NCBI GenBank assembly: GCA_029851415.1 | Contig: CM056742.1 | Coordinates: forward strand, 50,384,954-50,448,953 | Origin: Eretmocerus hayati | Taxonomy: Eukaryota; Arthropoda; Insecta; Hymenoptera; Aphelinidae | Reading direction: 5' to 3' | Length of the DNA: 64,000 nt | Shown: one piece after another, positions 11,810-22,968 of the stretch | Layout of the letters: each line of letters starts with the position of its first letter | How positions within the stretch are numbered: the first letter of the stretch is position 1 | The notes under the pieces: generated by a model | Told to the model about the DNA's origin: nothing | Seen by the model: the letters and a program-made list of their open reading frames with translations, nothing else | Databases searched by the model: none | Program-made: the position numbers and the translations under genes

Positions 11810-13510
11810 TCGAAAGAGGGCCCGAAAACATCCCAGCGGCAATCTTATGACACCCGCTTCGAAGCATCCAATCAGCTGATCACTCAAGATGGTACCTGTA
11901 GTTTTTCCCGAATCCCGCAAGTCTCAAATGACACCTGGATTTCATGATTCTGGGGGTCGTTCTACGATTTTCGAGAGTTTTCTGGTGGAAAAGGATCATG
12001 AAGCATTCCAGCGGCAATTTTGTGATACCTGCTGGAAAGCTTGCAATATTTTTATCGCGTGGAATGGTGTTCGTAGTGTTTTCAGAATCCCGCAAGTCTC
12101 AAAAAGACCTAGATTCCATGATTCCGGTGGTCGTTCTACGATTTTTGAGTGTTTTGCGGTGAAAAAGGGTCCTAATTCAATTCAGCGGCAATTTTATGAA
12201 ACTTGCTTTGGAGCATTCGATGAGTTACCCAAATAGAATAGTGTCTGTAGTGTTTTTCAAATCCCGCAAGTTCCAAAAGACACCTACATTCCATGATTTT
12301 CAGGGTCGTTTTCTCATTTTCGATCAATTCTCGGCGAAAGAGGGCCCGAAAACATCTCAGCGGCAATCTTATGACACCCGCTCCAAAGCATCCAATCGGT
12401 TGATCACTCAAAATGGTACCTGTAGTTCTTCCCGAATCCCGCAACTCTCGAATGACACCTAGTTTTCGTGATTTTGGGGGTCGATCTACGATTTTCGAGA
12501 GTTTTTCGATGAAAAAGGATCATGAAACATTCCAGCGGCAATTTTATGATACCTGCTGGAAAGCTTGCGATATTTCCATCGCGCGAGATGGTGTCTGTAG
12601 TGTTTTCCGAACCCCGCAAGTCTCAAAAAACACCTAGATTCCATGATTCCGGGGGTCGTTCAACGATTTTCTAGTGTTTTCCGGTGAAAAAGGGTCCTAA
12701 TTCAATTCAGCGGCAATTTTATGAGACTTGCTTTGGAGCATTCGATGAGTTACCCAAATAGAATAGTGTCTGTAGTGTTTTTCAAATCCCGCAAGTTCCG
12801 AAAGACCCCTAAATTCCATGATTTTCAGGGTCGTTTCCTTATTTTCGATCGTTTCTCGGCGAAAAAGGGCACGAAAACACCCCAGCGGCGATTTCATGAC
12901 ACCCGCTTCGAAGCCTTCGATCAGTTGATCTTGTGAAATGGTGCCTGCAGGTTTTTCCGGAACCCGCAAGTCTCAAATGACACCTAGATTCCATGATTTT
13001 AGGGGTCGTTCTACGATTTTCGAGTGTTTTCCGATGGAAAAGGACCATATAAAAATCCAGCGGCAATTTCATGATACCGACTGGAAAGCGTGCGTTAGTT
13101 CCACCGCGCGAGATGGTGTCTGTAGTGTTTTCAGATTCCCGCAAGTCCCAAAAAACACCTAGATTTTATTGATTTCGGGGGTCGTTCTACGATTTCCGAG
13201 TGTTTTCCGGTGAAGAAGGGTCATGAAATATTCCAGCGGCAATTTTATGAAACTTGCTTCGAAGCATCCGATGAGTTATTCACGTTGTTTGGTGTTTGTA
13301 GTATCTTCCAAATCCCGCAAGTTCCCAAAGACACCTACATTCCTTGATCTTCAGGGTCGTTTCATCATTTGCCATTTTTTCCGGCGAAAAAGTATTCTAA
13401 AAAATCCCAGCGGCAATTTTTTGACCCCTGCTTTGAAGAATTCGATAATTGAATCATGTGAGATGGTACTTGTAGTGTTTTCCAGAGCCCGCAAGTCGTT
13501 CGACTCTCCC
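11810..13510 (-). repeat. 175-bp tandem array, right arm, about 10 monomers
   Basis: The reverse landmark CCCGCAAGT recurs at about 11916, 12090, 12266, 12437, 12614, 12789, 12963, 13138, 13315 and 13488. Read from the outside inward, the units order as D, C, A, B, C, A, B, C, A, B, a three-monomer higher-order repeat of about 525 bp. The outer D, C, A, B, C matches the left arm in the same order. The left arm lacks one A unit, and only it has the extra class after 10277. Confidence 0.9.
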
Positions 13511-13578
13511 AAGTTGATCAATTCTCCCTCAAAGCGTGTATATCGTTATAGGTTCGAGTTTCACCATTTCTGAGCACA

Positions 13579-13911
13579 TCACAAACGATCCAATGATTCA
13601 GGAAAGTTTTGCAGGGTAGTGTACACATTCCAAGGACCACATAGGTCAGTTTGGACGATGTCAAGCTGCCAAATACAGCCCGGGTGGCCAAGAAATTTGC
13701 GTGTTTCCGTCTCGAATTCAGTGCAACGTTCAGTGCCTTCTCCACACTCCAGGACGGTTTTAATCAAAATTGTTGCAGTGCCACGTGATGGAGGGTTGAA
13801 AAACGAAGAGTATCTTTTTTGGATCAAGTCAATTGTCAAAAATTTGCGCGGATGCAATTTATGGCCCAAAATCGATGTTCCGCCCCACTGTGCGTCGGGG
13901 AGTAATCCCAC
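13579..13911 (-). pseudogene. decayed Ty1/copia-like pre-integrase/integrase fragment (right copy)
   Basis: The minus-strand frame of 110 residues contains CTEFETETRKF, then WQLDIVQTDLCGPW. It keeps the first pre-integrase cysteine and the DLCGP block that the left copy (8702-8950) lost. The catalytic D,D-35-E core, reverse transcriptase and LTRs are absent. Both copies sit at equivalent places in the two arms and read toward the centre, so the fragment was captured before the arms were formed or duplicated. Confidence 0.55.
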
Positions 13912-15371
13912 ACAGATTGGTGCACATTAGTTCAGATGGAAGTATATATGAGCCATAAGTTTGAGGTCATTTTGGGCAAAAAGTCAAAAAAGGGTGTTTT
14001 GAATTGGCTGAATAAAATCGGCAATTCAATATCCCACCCAGGTTATTGTTCTTATCGGTAGTATTTGTATCGAAAAACATAGTCACACAGGTTTGAGGTT
14101 GAAAGAAAAAGAACGATTATTTTAAATTGAGCTCAAAGTTTGGCATTTTTACGAATTTGCTCAGCTTGTAATGACTGTAACTCAAATTACAGTAATCGAC
14201 ATTGACCAGTGGTCAAATTTTAGGTTTTTTTAAGACCTTCAAAATGACTACTTGTAGAAGTCGATTATCACATGTCTAGTGGGAGCTACATCACTTTGGA
14301 GCAAGCCCAAAAATCGCTAAAATGTGCTCTCAGCAAGTAGCTCTTGGAAGTTGCTAGACTCAAGTATTGACCATGAACACTTTTTTCCTCAAAAATACTA
14401 GTCTTAAGGAAGGAAATGCGCTCAAGTACGTCCAAAAATGTTGATTCTAGTCAGAGTTATGATTTTCTAGAAATAGGCTAAAAAGGTGCCTAAAAAGGAC
14501 CTTTCATAGGCCCCAGGGCCCACGGAAGCCTCAGAAAAATCCAAAAAAAATTTTTTTGGACTATATTAATATAGTACAAACGGAAAAAAATTTTTATGGA
14601 TTTTTTCGAGACCCCCCTGGTGCAGGCATTCGTCGAAATGCTCCGAAATGGCTCGTGTATAAGAAAGATACAAGTGATGAGCGGAAGAATTTCGTTCTCG
14701 ATTTCATTTCTCCGAAGGATTTACTTATTATTGTATTAGAAATCAGAGTATTTGTGACTTGAGTGTACTTTTCAATACGAACTTAATGGAAAGCTGTTGA
14801 GATGATTGAATTTTTAGTACGATCTCTTGGAAATTATCAATCATCCTTTTCAAAGTCACGAAACTTCGTATTGAATCTGATTTTAGACAAGATTTATTGA
14901 AAATTCAGACGATTTTGTATTGAATCAAGGATTCAGTACGAATTTCATTGAATATTCAACAAAATCGTACTGAAAAATGTGATGAATTTCAATATTTTTT
15001 TTCCAGTGAACTGGCTGGAAGCAAACTCCGCATTTCTAAATCTTCTGCAATTTTATAGCGTCGATCTTGAGAAGTCTTGTCAATTTCAGGAAAATAGCGA
15101 CTGCGAGGATAACACGCTTGCACCAAATTCATTTGAGCAACCAACTTCCAGTCATTGGAAATAACATCAAATCAATTCCACACTGCTGCCATGGATGGAG
15201 TCATTTTCTGTGGTTCTCCACTGAAAGCACGCGTATTAAGCAGAAAGTATCATTGAGTGCTTATGTCGAGAGTCGGTTTTGCACTATACGTGTCATTTTG
15301 AGATTAGCATGTACGTCGAGAATGTATACTCTGCTTTTTTACGGAAATCAATTTCGTTTTCGACATGTTAA

Positions 15372-15752
15372 GGCGATGCGGTCACCGTGCACGCTGATTT
15401 TTGTTCACAGAAATCTCAAAATCTTTTCCGATTCGGGCTAAACGGCGAGTTATCCAGGCTTTGTAATCATCTAACTTGGCCTGGATAACTCTTCGTTCAG
15501 CCCAAATTGGAAAAGATTTCGAGATTTCTGTGAACAAAAATGTGCCAATTTGTAGGTTAGGAAGTGCCCGCGGGCAAGTTATTCTCGTTCATCACCGATA
15601 GTCTTGGTATTAATGAAAAATAACGAGTTATCCACCACAATTCAGCATATAATACGTAATGGACAACTTGTCTGAAACTTCATATTACCACATTTTAGAG
15701 TTACATATCTAAATGAAATATAATTTCCGGGTTGCACGGTGACCGCATCGCC
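15372..15752. mobile_element. 381-bp MITE with TTAA flanks, copy 1
   Basis: TTAA at 15368-15371 and 15753-15756 flanks ends that read GGCGATGCGGTCACCGTGCA and, reverse-complemented, GGCGATGCGGTCACCGTGCA. A subterminal hairpin (TTTTTGTTCACAGAAATCTC near 15400 with its complement near 15530) lies in the left half. A second copy of the same length is at 26123-26503. TTAA duplications are typical of piggyBac and some Kolobok elements. Non-coding. Confidence 0.88.
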
Positions 15753-15756
15753 TTAA

Positions 15757-17470
15757 TGTTTACTTCAAGTTCGATGATTGATGACTACATGAATATGAGG
15801 TCAAAGACCACAGAACTTTGTCTTTTGCAGTCATTTCTCCGGATATAATTGCTTCAGACATAATGTATCATAGATTTTCATCGTATGATGATGACAAGAA
15901 ACCAATTCCTCTTGTGACAAATACGTGAATCCATGTGCGACACTCCTCTTCCAATTAAGGCAAAGTGTCCGTAGCGTAAATTTAAGTTCCCTTTGGACCT
16001 ATAGTCTAAGGTAGATTGCGAACCACCGGAGCCACGGTAAAAGTACATGAAAATCATTTCAGTGGTTATATAATATCAAACTAAATTAAGACCATATTCT
16101 ATTGAAGTAAACGATTTCCATATTCAATCCGATGACCAACGCAGAATATTTCAATCTTATGGACTTATAAAGAGGAAAAATTGGAGTAAGTATTACAATT
16201 TGGAGAGATCATCAGTATTCATTTTATCGAGTGAATGGTTATTGCACCTGCTTCAGACAGCTTGGAATTGAGTACGTGGAGCACTCAGTTACTCCAAAAT
16301 TAAGACAGAGATCATTTTGCCAGTCGACGCAGAAACTTCAAGAATGTTGTAGAATATCAGGCTAGAAAGAAAATGTGTTAAGTAGTGCGTAGAGACACGT
16401 ACCCATGTGTAAGAACATACCTTACGCACTGTCGGCGACTTTAGGCACAGTTCTTCGCGAATTCCTTTCGCAAAAATTTCATTACGCACGAAAAAACGTT
16501 CCTTACGCACATGATTTCGAAAATATCTTTTTCGTGAACAACAAAACTTTTTACATGAAAAAATGGGTTCTAGGAAGATTTGAAAGAATAGCTCTCTGAG
16601 AAAAGTAATATAGCAAGTATTTCAGAAGCGATTGCAATAGCGTTCCTGCTTAAATGCACTGAACCGCATTTCGCCAGTTAAAATGTCGATAGAAAAATCA
16701 CGAGAATCATTTCAAAAACAAACTTGCAACAGAATTCTTATTAGCGTGCCTAGGTTCAATAAGAGTTTTCCCAACTACTTCTGCGGACGTAGATGTTTAT
16801 ATTTTGACTTATAGATACCAAAGAAATGACTTAAATTGATAACTAAGACCCACTTATTATTGATAAATCTCTCCCTCTTGGCATTATTCCTACGAAAAAC
16901 AAATTTTTCCAAACGAGTTTATCGTTACGAACTCAAACCCTTGTTCATCAGTGTTATTTGGTTTACAAATATTTTCGAGTTCAAGTCCAAGACAGTGTTC
17001 TGATGACTTTCTCCACATATAAATACAATGTACTGATTAATTCGATAATGGTGCTTGATTTGCGGATACGCCAGATTGTTTGTAGTTTTCCTCTTTCCTC
17101 GCTGAGCCACATAACGGCCCAACGAAGTCTATTCTGTCGGATCTCTTGCTTTCGGGCCATGTTTGACGTTTCCATTGCTCTAATCGGCGTTTTTTCCCTC
17201 TGAATTATGCGAGGTATATATTCACGTTGACAGCAACGCATCTGTGCGTGAAACTATTGTCTTTACCTCCTTTCCACTCCCTCGCTCTCAAATTTCGAAT
17301 CAAGTACAAGGTGATCGAACATAAGGCACACGAGTGCACCCGTGCTGGATACAGCCGAGGATAGGTACTTAATATACCACAATGTGTCAGCTTGGCCTTG
17401 CTCTCGTATCGTTTCGACTCGCTTTTAGACCTGTGCAGCGTATACATATATATATATATTTTTGCAAGAC
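15757..17470. other. unassigned sequence upstream of the dachsous leader
   Basis: I see no gene. Around 16384-16520 the octamer TTACGCAC or its complement recurs, with an 8-bp perfect stem AGTGCGTA/TACGCACT at 16384-16431; this resembles the CGCAC-rich hairpins at 45942-46372. AT-rich otherwise, rising in GC after about 17090. A short TA run ends near 17460. Confidence 0.4.
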
Positions 17471-18553
17471 AGCGCACGCAAGCAATACATGCACGATGCA
17501 TATAGCGAACCGAGATCGGTGGCCGAGGTAACGAGTAGCGTAACGAGTTTGCGGGCCCAGAATCCCCTCTCCAGAACAATATGGCCGTCACCGGGTCCAG
17601 CGCAGCGGTCCCTCAGCGTCGGCGGAGGGACAGCCGGGGGGTAGGGAAGGCAGAGAGCGCGCAGGTGCCGCCATGTCAGTGAATGTCTAACCTCGATGCC
17701 GCGCGGGCCTTACTGGGCCTTACTCTCGCTAACGCGTGGATTCCGCTGTGAACCTAAATTATTATTTGCAACACAGTGCAACGTGCTATTTCTCGCCGAT
17801 CGCGATTTGTTTAAGTGTGCCCCAAATCAGTGTTTGATAAATCGCCGCGTGGACAACAAGTGTTTGGGCCTCGGATCGGCCTGGTCTCGCAAGGTGTGCT
17901 TTCTCTCGCACTCGCTCCCAGCACCGTTTCTCTCATCGGCTGCCTCTTGTGTGTGTGTGCCAGCCGCTCTTCTACTTTGCTGTGCATAGTTTCCTGTTGC
18001 AATAGAATTGCTACTCGATTTAGAAAATGAAGAAGGATGATCAAACTGAAATTCAGCAACTGCCGAGAGGAATTGAAGCACCGAGTTGAGTGAAAGAGAT
18101 CCTCTATTCACTTGATGACGCTAAGTTTCGTATTGCTGAAAGTAAAGTCGACGCCAAGCACTGTCTTAAAAGCTGACCCCATGGGTTGGTTTCAAGCTTT
18201 AGGGCTCGACAGTATCTAGAAGCAGCAATTTGTAGGAAACAGTATGTCGACGAGTACTTCAAGCCATGCTGGGATGAAGATTAGACGCCAAAATTTGGCA
18301 AGCGATACTCTATCAGTTAACAGAACAGAACAATAATAAAATTACGGAACGCAAGTAGTGTCTCACTCCTTCCTCTTTGGCTCAAGCGTATCAACTTCGT
18401 GCCTCTCGCACCGATCTATCGGCTATGAAGCTAGACCGACAGAGCCTTCATACGATCGGGGCACGATGCAAGCGACAACGACGATCTTCATCACGTCACG
18501 CTTGACCCATGCGGGCTGAGGGTGAACAAAATACCCGCAGCCCTTGCAACAGG
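17470..18553 (+). promoter_or_regulatory. GC-rich leader/promoter region of dachsous
   Basis: GC and CpG rise sharply at about 17480-17960 and again from 18360, just before the dachsous start. This fits a promoter plus 5' untranslated sequence. TCAGT initiator-like pentamers occur at 17676 and 17827 but without a well-placed TATA or downstream element, so no start site is called. Whether the leader is continuous or spliced cannot be told from sequence alone. Confidence 0.4.
18466..18519 (+). other. 17-codon upstream ORF
   Basis: ATG at 18466 opens a frame ending in TGA at 18517-18519. It lies in the leader and overlaps the first in-frame ATG (18509) of the dachsous frame in another phase, but ends before the preferred ATG at 18554. 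If this leader is in the mRNA it could lower initiation or force reinitiation at 18554. Confidence 0.4.
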
Positions 18554-20302
18554 ATGCAGCTGAGACCATCAGCGGACCCAGCTCCGTGGCTGCTTGGGGT
18601 CCTGGCCTTGCTGCTGATACAACTTCTGTTGCCCGGGCTCCACGCTGAGAGCGTGCGACAGCTTGAGGTATCAGAGAATGCACCACCCGGCAGCCGGGTT
18701 GGCTTTATAGATGCGGATGGACCTCCGCCGTACTTGATTGTGCCCGTGCCGGGTTCGGCAGTTGAATCTGACCTCAGCGTGGACCAAACAACCGGTGAGA
18801 TTCGCACGCGCTCTCGTCTCGATCGTGAAAGCAGGCCTTCTTATAGCTTGGTAGCGCTACCACACAACGTGCGGGTGGTAGTACGCGTGCTCGACGAAAA
18901 CGACAACGCGCCAAGCTTTCCCGCGGAGCGCGTGCTCCTCGAGTTCCCGGAGAATGCACCGCGTGACTCACGGCGTGCACTGCCCCCAGCCCGTGACCCT
19001 GACCTCGGCGCGTACAGTACCCAGGCGTACGAGATTGTCGCGGGGAACGAGGAGGGTGCATTCAAACTCGCCGCTCAGCGAGGCCGCGATGGCGTTCTCT
19101 ATCTCGATCTGCAGAATGCGGCACCGCTCGACCGGGAGCGTCGTGCCGAGTACAACTTGGTGATCGAGGCCCGGGATGGTGGCTCTCCACCACTGCGCTC
19201 GAGGCTGCATGTCGATGTGCGCGTGCAGGATGCCAACGACAACCCCCCGGTTTTCGTAGCACCAGGTCGCTACGAAGCCAACATACCGGAAAACGCAACC
19301 GTTGGCACACCGGTAGTGCAGGTGCGTGCCGACGATGCCGACGAATCCGAGAACGGCCGGGTTGAGTACTCCATCAATCGTCGTCAGTCCGACCGCGAAG
19401 AGCTGTTTCGCATCGATCCGGACAGTGGCTGGGTCTACGTCAACAAACCACTCGACTTTGAAGCCCGGGAACGACACGAGCTGGTACTGGTTGCGCGCGA
19501 CCGCGGGGCCCAACCACTCGAGGCCAGCGCCTTACTAGCGGTGCGCGTGCTCGACGTCAACGACAACCAGCCTCAGATTGAGCTCATATTCCTCTCCGAC
19601 GATGGCTCGCCAAGAGTCAGCGAATCCGCGCGCCCTGGTGAGATTGTGGCGCGCGTTTCCGTAAACGATCCCGACTCACCACGGGGTCTGCAGCTCGGAA
19701 TCGCCAATGCCACGCTTAGCCTGAACGGCGGTGAGGGCCACTTCGGCTTGGCCAGCCGCGACAACGTGGTGTACCTGTTACTGGTAGAGAGGCCCTTGGA
19801 CCGTGAGCGTCGCGCCTCTTACGATCTGGAACTGGAAGCGACCGATGCCGGGGAACCACCGTTACGCGCTTCGCGTGCCTTCAGGCTCGTCGTCGCGGAT
19901 GCCAACGACAACGCACCACGTTTCCTCAGCGAGCGTTACGAGGCACATCTGCTGGAGAGCGCGGAGCCCGGCAGCTCGGTGGCCAGGGTGCGGGCTGAAG
20001 ATGCTGACGAAGGTGAAAATGCCCGGGTGAGCTACGCACTTGCTCCCGGAAACGCTAGTCGCTGGTTCGCGGTCGAGCCAGACTCGGGCCTCGTTACCAC
20101 GGCTGCGCGACTAGACTGCGAAACCGACCCCGCACCCTTGCTGTGGATCATCGCCAGCGATGCCGGCAGGCCTCAGCTCAGCGCTAGTGCCAGCCTTCGC
20201 GTCACTGTTCATGATCTCAACGACAACGAGCCCGTCTTCGAGAAGCCTCTCTACAATGTCAGCGTACCCGAGAACCTGCCTCCTGGACGTTGCTTCGTTA
20301 AG
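18554..20302 (+). CDS. ds: Dachsous protocadherin, first coding exon (583 codons)
   Basis: This encodes the N-terminus of the giant atypical cadherin that binds Fat between cells and sets planar polarity and Hippo growth control. From ATG 18554: a signal peptide (hydrophobic core about residues 12-29, likely cleavage after Ala31), five complete cadherin repeats ending in DENDNAP (114), DANDNPP (226), DVNDNQP (334), DANDNAP (449) and DLNDNEP (554), and the start of a sixth. LDRE/PEN calcium motifs and several N-glycosylation sequons (for example NATVG, NVSVPEN) are present. Blocks such as NRRQSD, FRIDP, DGVLYLDLQ and YNVSVPEN are characteristic of insect Dachsous rather than Fat. ATG 18554 is preferred over in-frame 18509 because it has A at -3 and directly precedes the signal peptide; an in-frame TGA lies at 18503. 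The exon ends in phase 0 at AAG before GTAACT. The rest of the protein (more repeats, membrane segment, tail) lies beyond the window. GC-rich codons contrast with the AT-rich flanks. Confidence 0.93.
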
Positions 20303-20308
20303 GTAACT
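20303..20308 (+). other. 5' splice donor of dachsous first coding intron
   Basis: AAG followed by GTAACT is a good donor. Homology to Dachsous stops exactly here (…RCFVK) and the open frame ends nine codons later at TAG 20330-20332 with non-cadherin residues, which supports splicing at this point. Confidence 0.88.
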
Positions 20309-21415
20309 ACCGCCCATTTTTATTATTGTTAGAATATGGACTTAGGTATCCAGAATATTTGACCTAACTGATCAAGACAATTTGGATTAATGAATCCCCA
20401 ATGAATTCGTTACGTTGTCTAGATGCTTGAGAAAATGATATGGGCCTGGGTCTCATAACTTTTTGAATTCGAACGGCGAGGGTTTCTTTTGCTCATGGAT
20501 GCACACAGCCGTCCGTGACCTCTGCGTTTTCGCTGCTGTGGAGATAATAACGGGACTAACTCGAATCGATCGCAAGACGGTGACATCGCGCCCGCGCCGC
20601 CCGCTGTCCTCGGCTTTTGAAATATGCGGGACTCTCAAGTTCTTCTCGATGTTCCACCTCGATGACACCAGTCTCTCTTTTGAGGCGGACTGTCTGGGGT
20701 AGGGATCAGCTCACGGAACGTTCGATTCGTGGATTAAAAGCCATTGGTGGTAATCGATACCCCAAACACTAGGTCAGTGTAAACCGATCAAATGTTGTGA
20801 TGAGGTTCCTCGAGAATGTTGATCCGTCCACTCAATAGGGTTGCTAGCCACTATCTCATTCAGTATCAAGGTGATAGACTGAATTCTCGCGCCCACGCGC
20901 GTTCTTCTTCGCATTTGTCGAGTGAATTGTGTTTCGAATTCCAGATGCGTTATCTCCCTGTTTTGCGCCAACAGGAGAATCATTGGGATGAATCGGGCAG
21001 TAGTGTCAGATGCCATTTAGAGATGCTAGTGCTCTGTTTGTTGTTTTTTCCTGAATAATAGTAGTATGATATGTACAGGATGAGATCTGATGCCAGACAG
21101 CAGTCAACAAACCCTAAAAAAGACTCCATTTTGCGGAATTATTATCTTGTTGGTATTCAATATTTCAAACGCCAATGCCACTATTATACACTAGTCATGC
21201 ACGAAGAGAAGTCTCACTGGCTTTATTTCCGAAAACGTCTAGACATTGTTGTGCAACGCTCGTACTAAGTACTCCTTTTCAAACTCATCACAAATTCCTT
21301 GCATTACAATCCCTCAAGGTATATTCTATATATTAAAAACAATCCTCTCGTCAATCGATGACTTGTAGATTCATTTGATGGCGTCACTGTATTCCAGGAC
21401 TGGATTGCTAAACTT
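20309..21415 (+). other. intron start, no further feature
   Basis: AT-rich intron sequence. The short frames here have no recognisable domain and no cadherin motif. The open stretch near 20463-20702 is moderately GC-rich but unassigned. Confidence 0.6.
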
Positions 21416-22968
21416 GAGGCCAGGCCGTAGTCCGCCGCCATATTGAATGTAGCCCTGGATGCGTTCGGAGGATAAGTCGAATTTTACTCGACCAAGTGAC
21501 TTGGAGTTTTACATACATCTATAGAATGCATGTCTCAATCGCGCTACGAAGCCAAATATGTCAATTCCATTAAAAAAAGTATCCAAACGAGATGGTACAC
21601 GAACGTCGTCTGCTAGAGAGCGGCAACCTACGACGTCTCGAGTAAACCTCATCTGGACACTTTCTTTCAGTGAAATTGACTTATTTGGCTTCGTAGCGCG
21701 ATTGATACATGCATTCTATATGTCGCAGGCAAAGTGATCAATTCGCCAATGTATACAGTCGCTAGCGGATGTATACATTACCTAGGCGCTGTATACAGCC
21801 GCAGTCAAAGTGTTCAAGAATCGCTGCTGCAGCGCCGGCTAATAGTTTGCCTATAGGTAATGTATACTTTGACTAGCGACTGTATACACTGCCATAGACC
21901 GACTCGGCAAAGTATTCACCGATGGCACGGGCAACGGCTTCGCTTGTATAACAGGTCAATGATGGACATTTGATTCTCTATATTATTGGCATACGTGATT
22001 GCACCAATAAATAAGTTCCAAGGCTTATTTGAAAATTCATGCCTGAATGTTCCCAAACTATTGATGTAAAAGATGCGTACGCTTGATATTGAGACTGTGG
22101 TGAATAATAGGGAATAGAAATATGAAATTGAATTCAATCAAGACACTAATCACAAAGTCTTTTGATAATAATTGAATAGCTTTTTCATTGAAAAAAAACA
22201 CTTATGACTTCTAATTTGTTTGGTACTCAAAAGATTAGCTTGTCACTCATTTCGAACGCATCGTAGGCCTTCAAAATTGCTAACATCGTGTCCAGCAGGT
22301 CAGGATATGTAGAAAATCATGTCTCCGATGCGCCCTTGGCCCACTACAACGATAAGTCACCATATTCTCGTATCTACAGAATTGGCAAAAAACGTGACAA
22401 TAGCTATTTGAAGGTGAATTAGTTTTTCGCGATTGAAAAAATTTTCCCGTGTATAGGATCAAAGTAGAGGTCGGATCCGGCTTCTACGTCGAAAAATACA
22501 CAAAAAAATTATCACCCGATAAACGCACTACTTCTGACCCAAAATTTCTTGGCCAGCCAAATTTCTTTTCAAGTAAGCATTGGAACTTATGTATTGGTGC
22601 AATCACGTACGCCAATATAGAGAATCAAATGTCCATCATTGACCTGTTATATAGGCGAAGCCGTTGCCCGTGCCATCGGTGAATACTTTGCCGAGTCGGT
22701 CTATGGCAGTGTATACAGTCGCTAGTCAAAGTATACATTACCTAGGCAAACTATTCGCCGGCGCTGCAGCAGCGATTCTTGAACACTTTGACTGCGGCTG
22801 TATACAATGCCTAGGTAATGTATACATCCGCTAGCGACTGTATACATTGGCGAATTGATCACTCTGCCTGCGACATATACATGCATGTGAAATCCCAAGT
22901 CATTTGGTCGAGTGAAATTCGACTTATCCTCCGAACGGATTTACGTCTATTTAGCGGACTACGGCCTC
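21416..22968. mobile_element. 1.55-kb foldback with GTATAC-rich arms
   Basis: The left arm (about 21416-22036, including a 193-bp insert) pairs with the right arm (about 22560-22968) around a spacer of about 520 bp. The outer ends share GGCCGTAGTCCGC. Each arm contains five GTATAC palindromes within blocks like TGTATACAGTCGCTAG and GTATACATTACCTAGG. Short frames in the arms are mirror copies and not genes. Confidence 0.8.
21524..21716. mobile_element. 193-bp palindromic MITE with TATA (or TA) flanks
   Basis: TATA lies on both sides (21520-21523, 21717-21720), and the right arm of the host foldback near 22877 has the empty site with a single TATA. The ends read GAATGCATGTCTCAATCGCG and, reverse-complemented, GAATGCATGTATCAATCGCG. 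Nearly the whole element pairs, including the inner blocks AACGAGATG/CATCT and ACGTCGT/ACGACGT. TA duplication would suggest Tc1/mariner; the 4-bp reading leaves that open. Confidence 0.82.

Larger units (their letters stand above)
4771..14657. mobile_element. 9.9-kb inverted-repeat core of the composite
   Basis: Sequence from GGCCATCTCGGAGCATTTCG (about 4773) inward is repeated as reverse complement ending near 14657. Matching blocks include the TACTATATTAATATAGTAC palindrome (about 4847 and 14563), the segments 7581-8073 and 8633-9040 (matching 13500-14380), and tandem arrays. The left arm contains two insertions (5032-7580 and about 8074-8632) missing from the right arm. The arms flank a unique spacer at about 11061-11809. 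The smaller open frames follow the repeats in different phases and are not genes. Confidence 0.8.
3847..15008. mobile_element. 11.2-kb composite bounded by CACTGGAAAAAA inverted ends
   Basis: The left boundary starts CACTGGAAAAAA at 3847; the right boundary ends TTTTTTTTCCAGTG at 15008. The next ~100 bp inward also pair with gaps (shared blocks TTTTCAGTACGAT, GTACTGA and TTCAATAC). Between them lie the 4771-14657 palindrome and its nested insertions. There is no clear target duplication. It may be one very large non-autonomous transposon, or a small terminal-repeat element into which the inner palindrome inserted. I cannot decide which. Confidence 0.5.

Noticed and set aside
17676..17860. initiator plus downstream promoter element
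   Set aside because: TCAGT pentamers occur but the GGACA-type element lies about five bases from the required distance, so no start site is called.
18968..19513. 181-codon minus-strand frame opposite dachsous
   Set aside because: It is an antisense shadow of the GC-rich cadherin exon; the plus frame has clear cadherin repeats.
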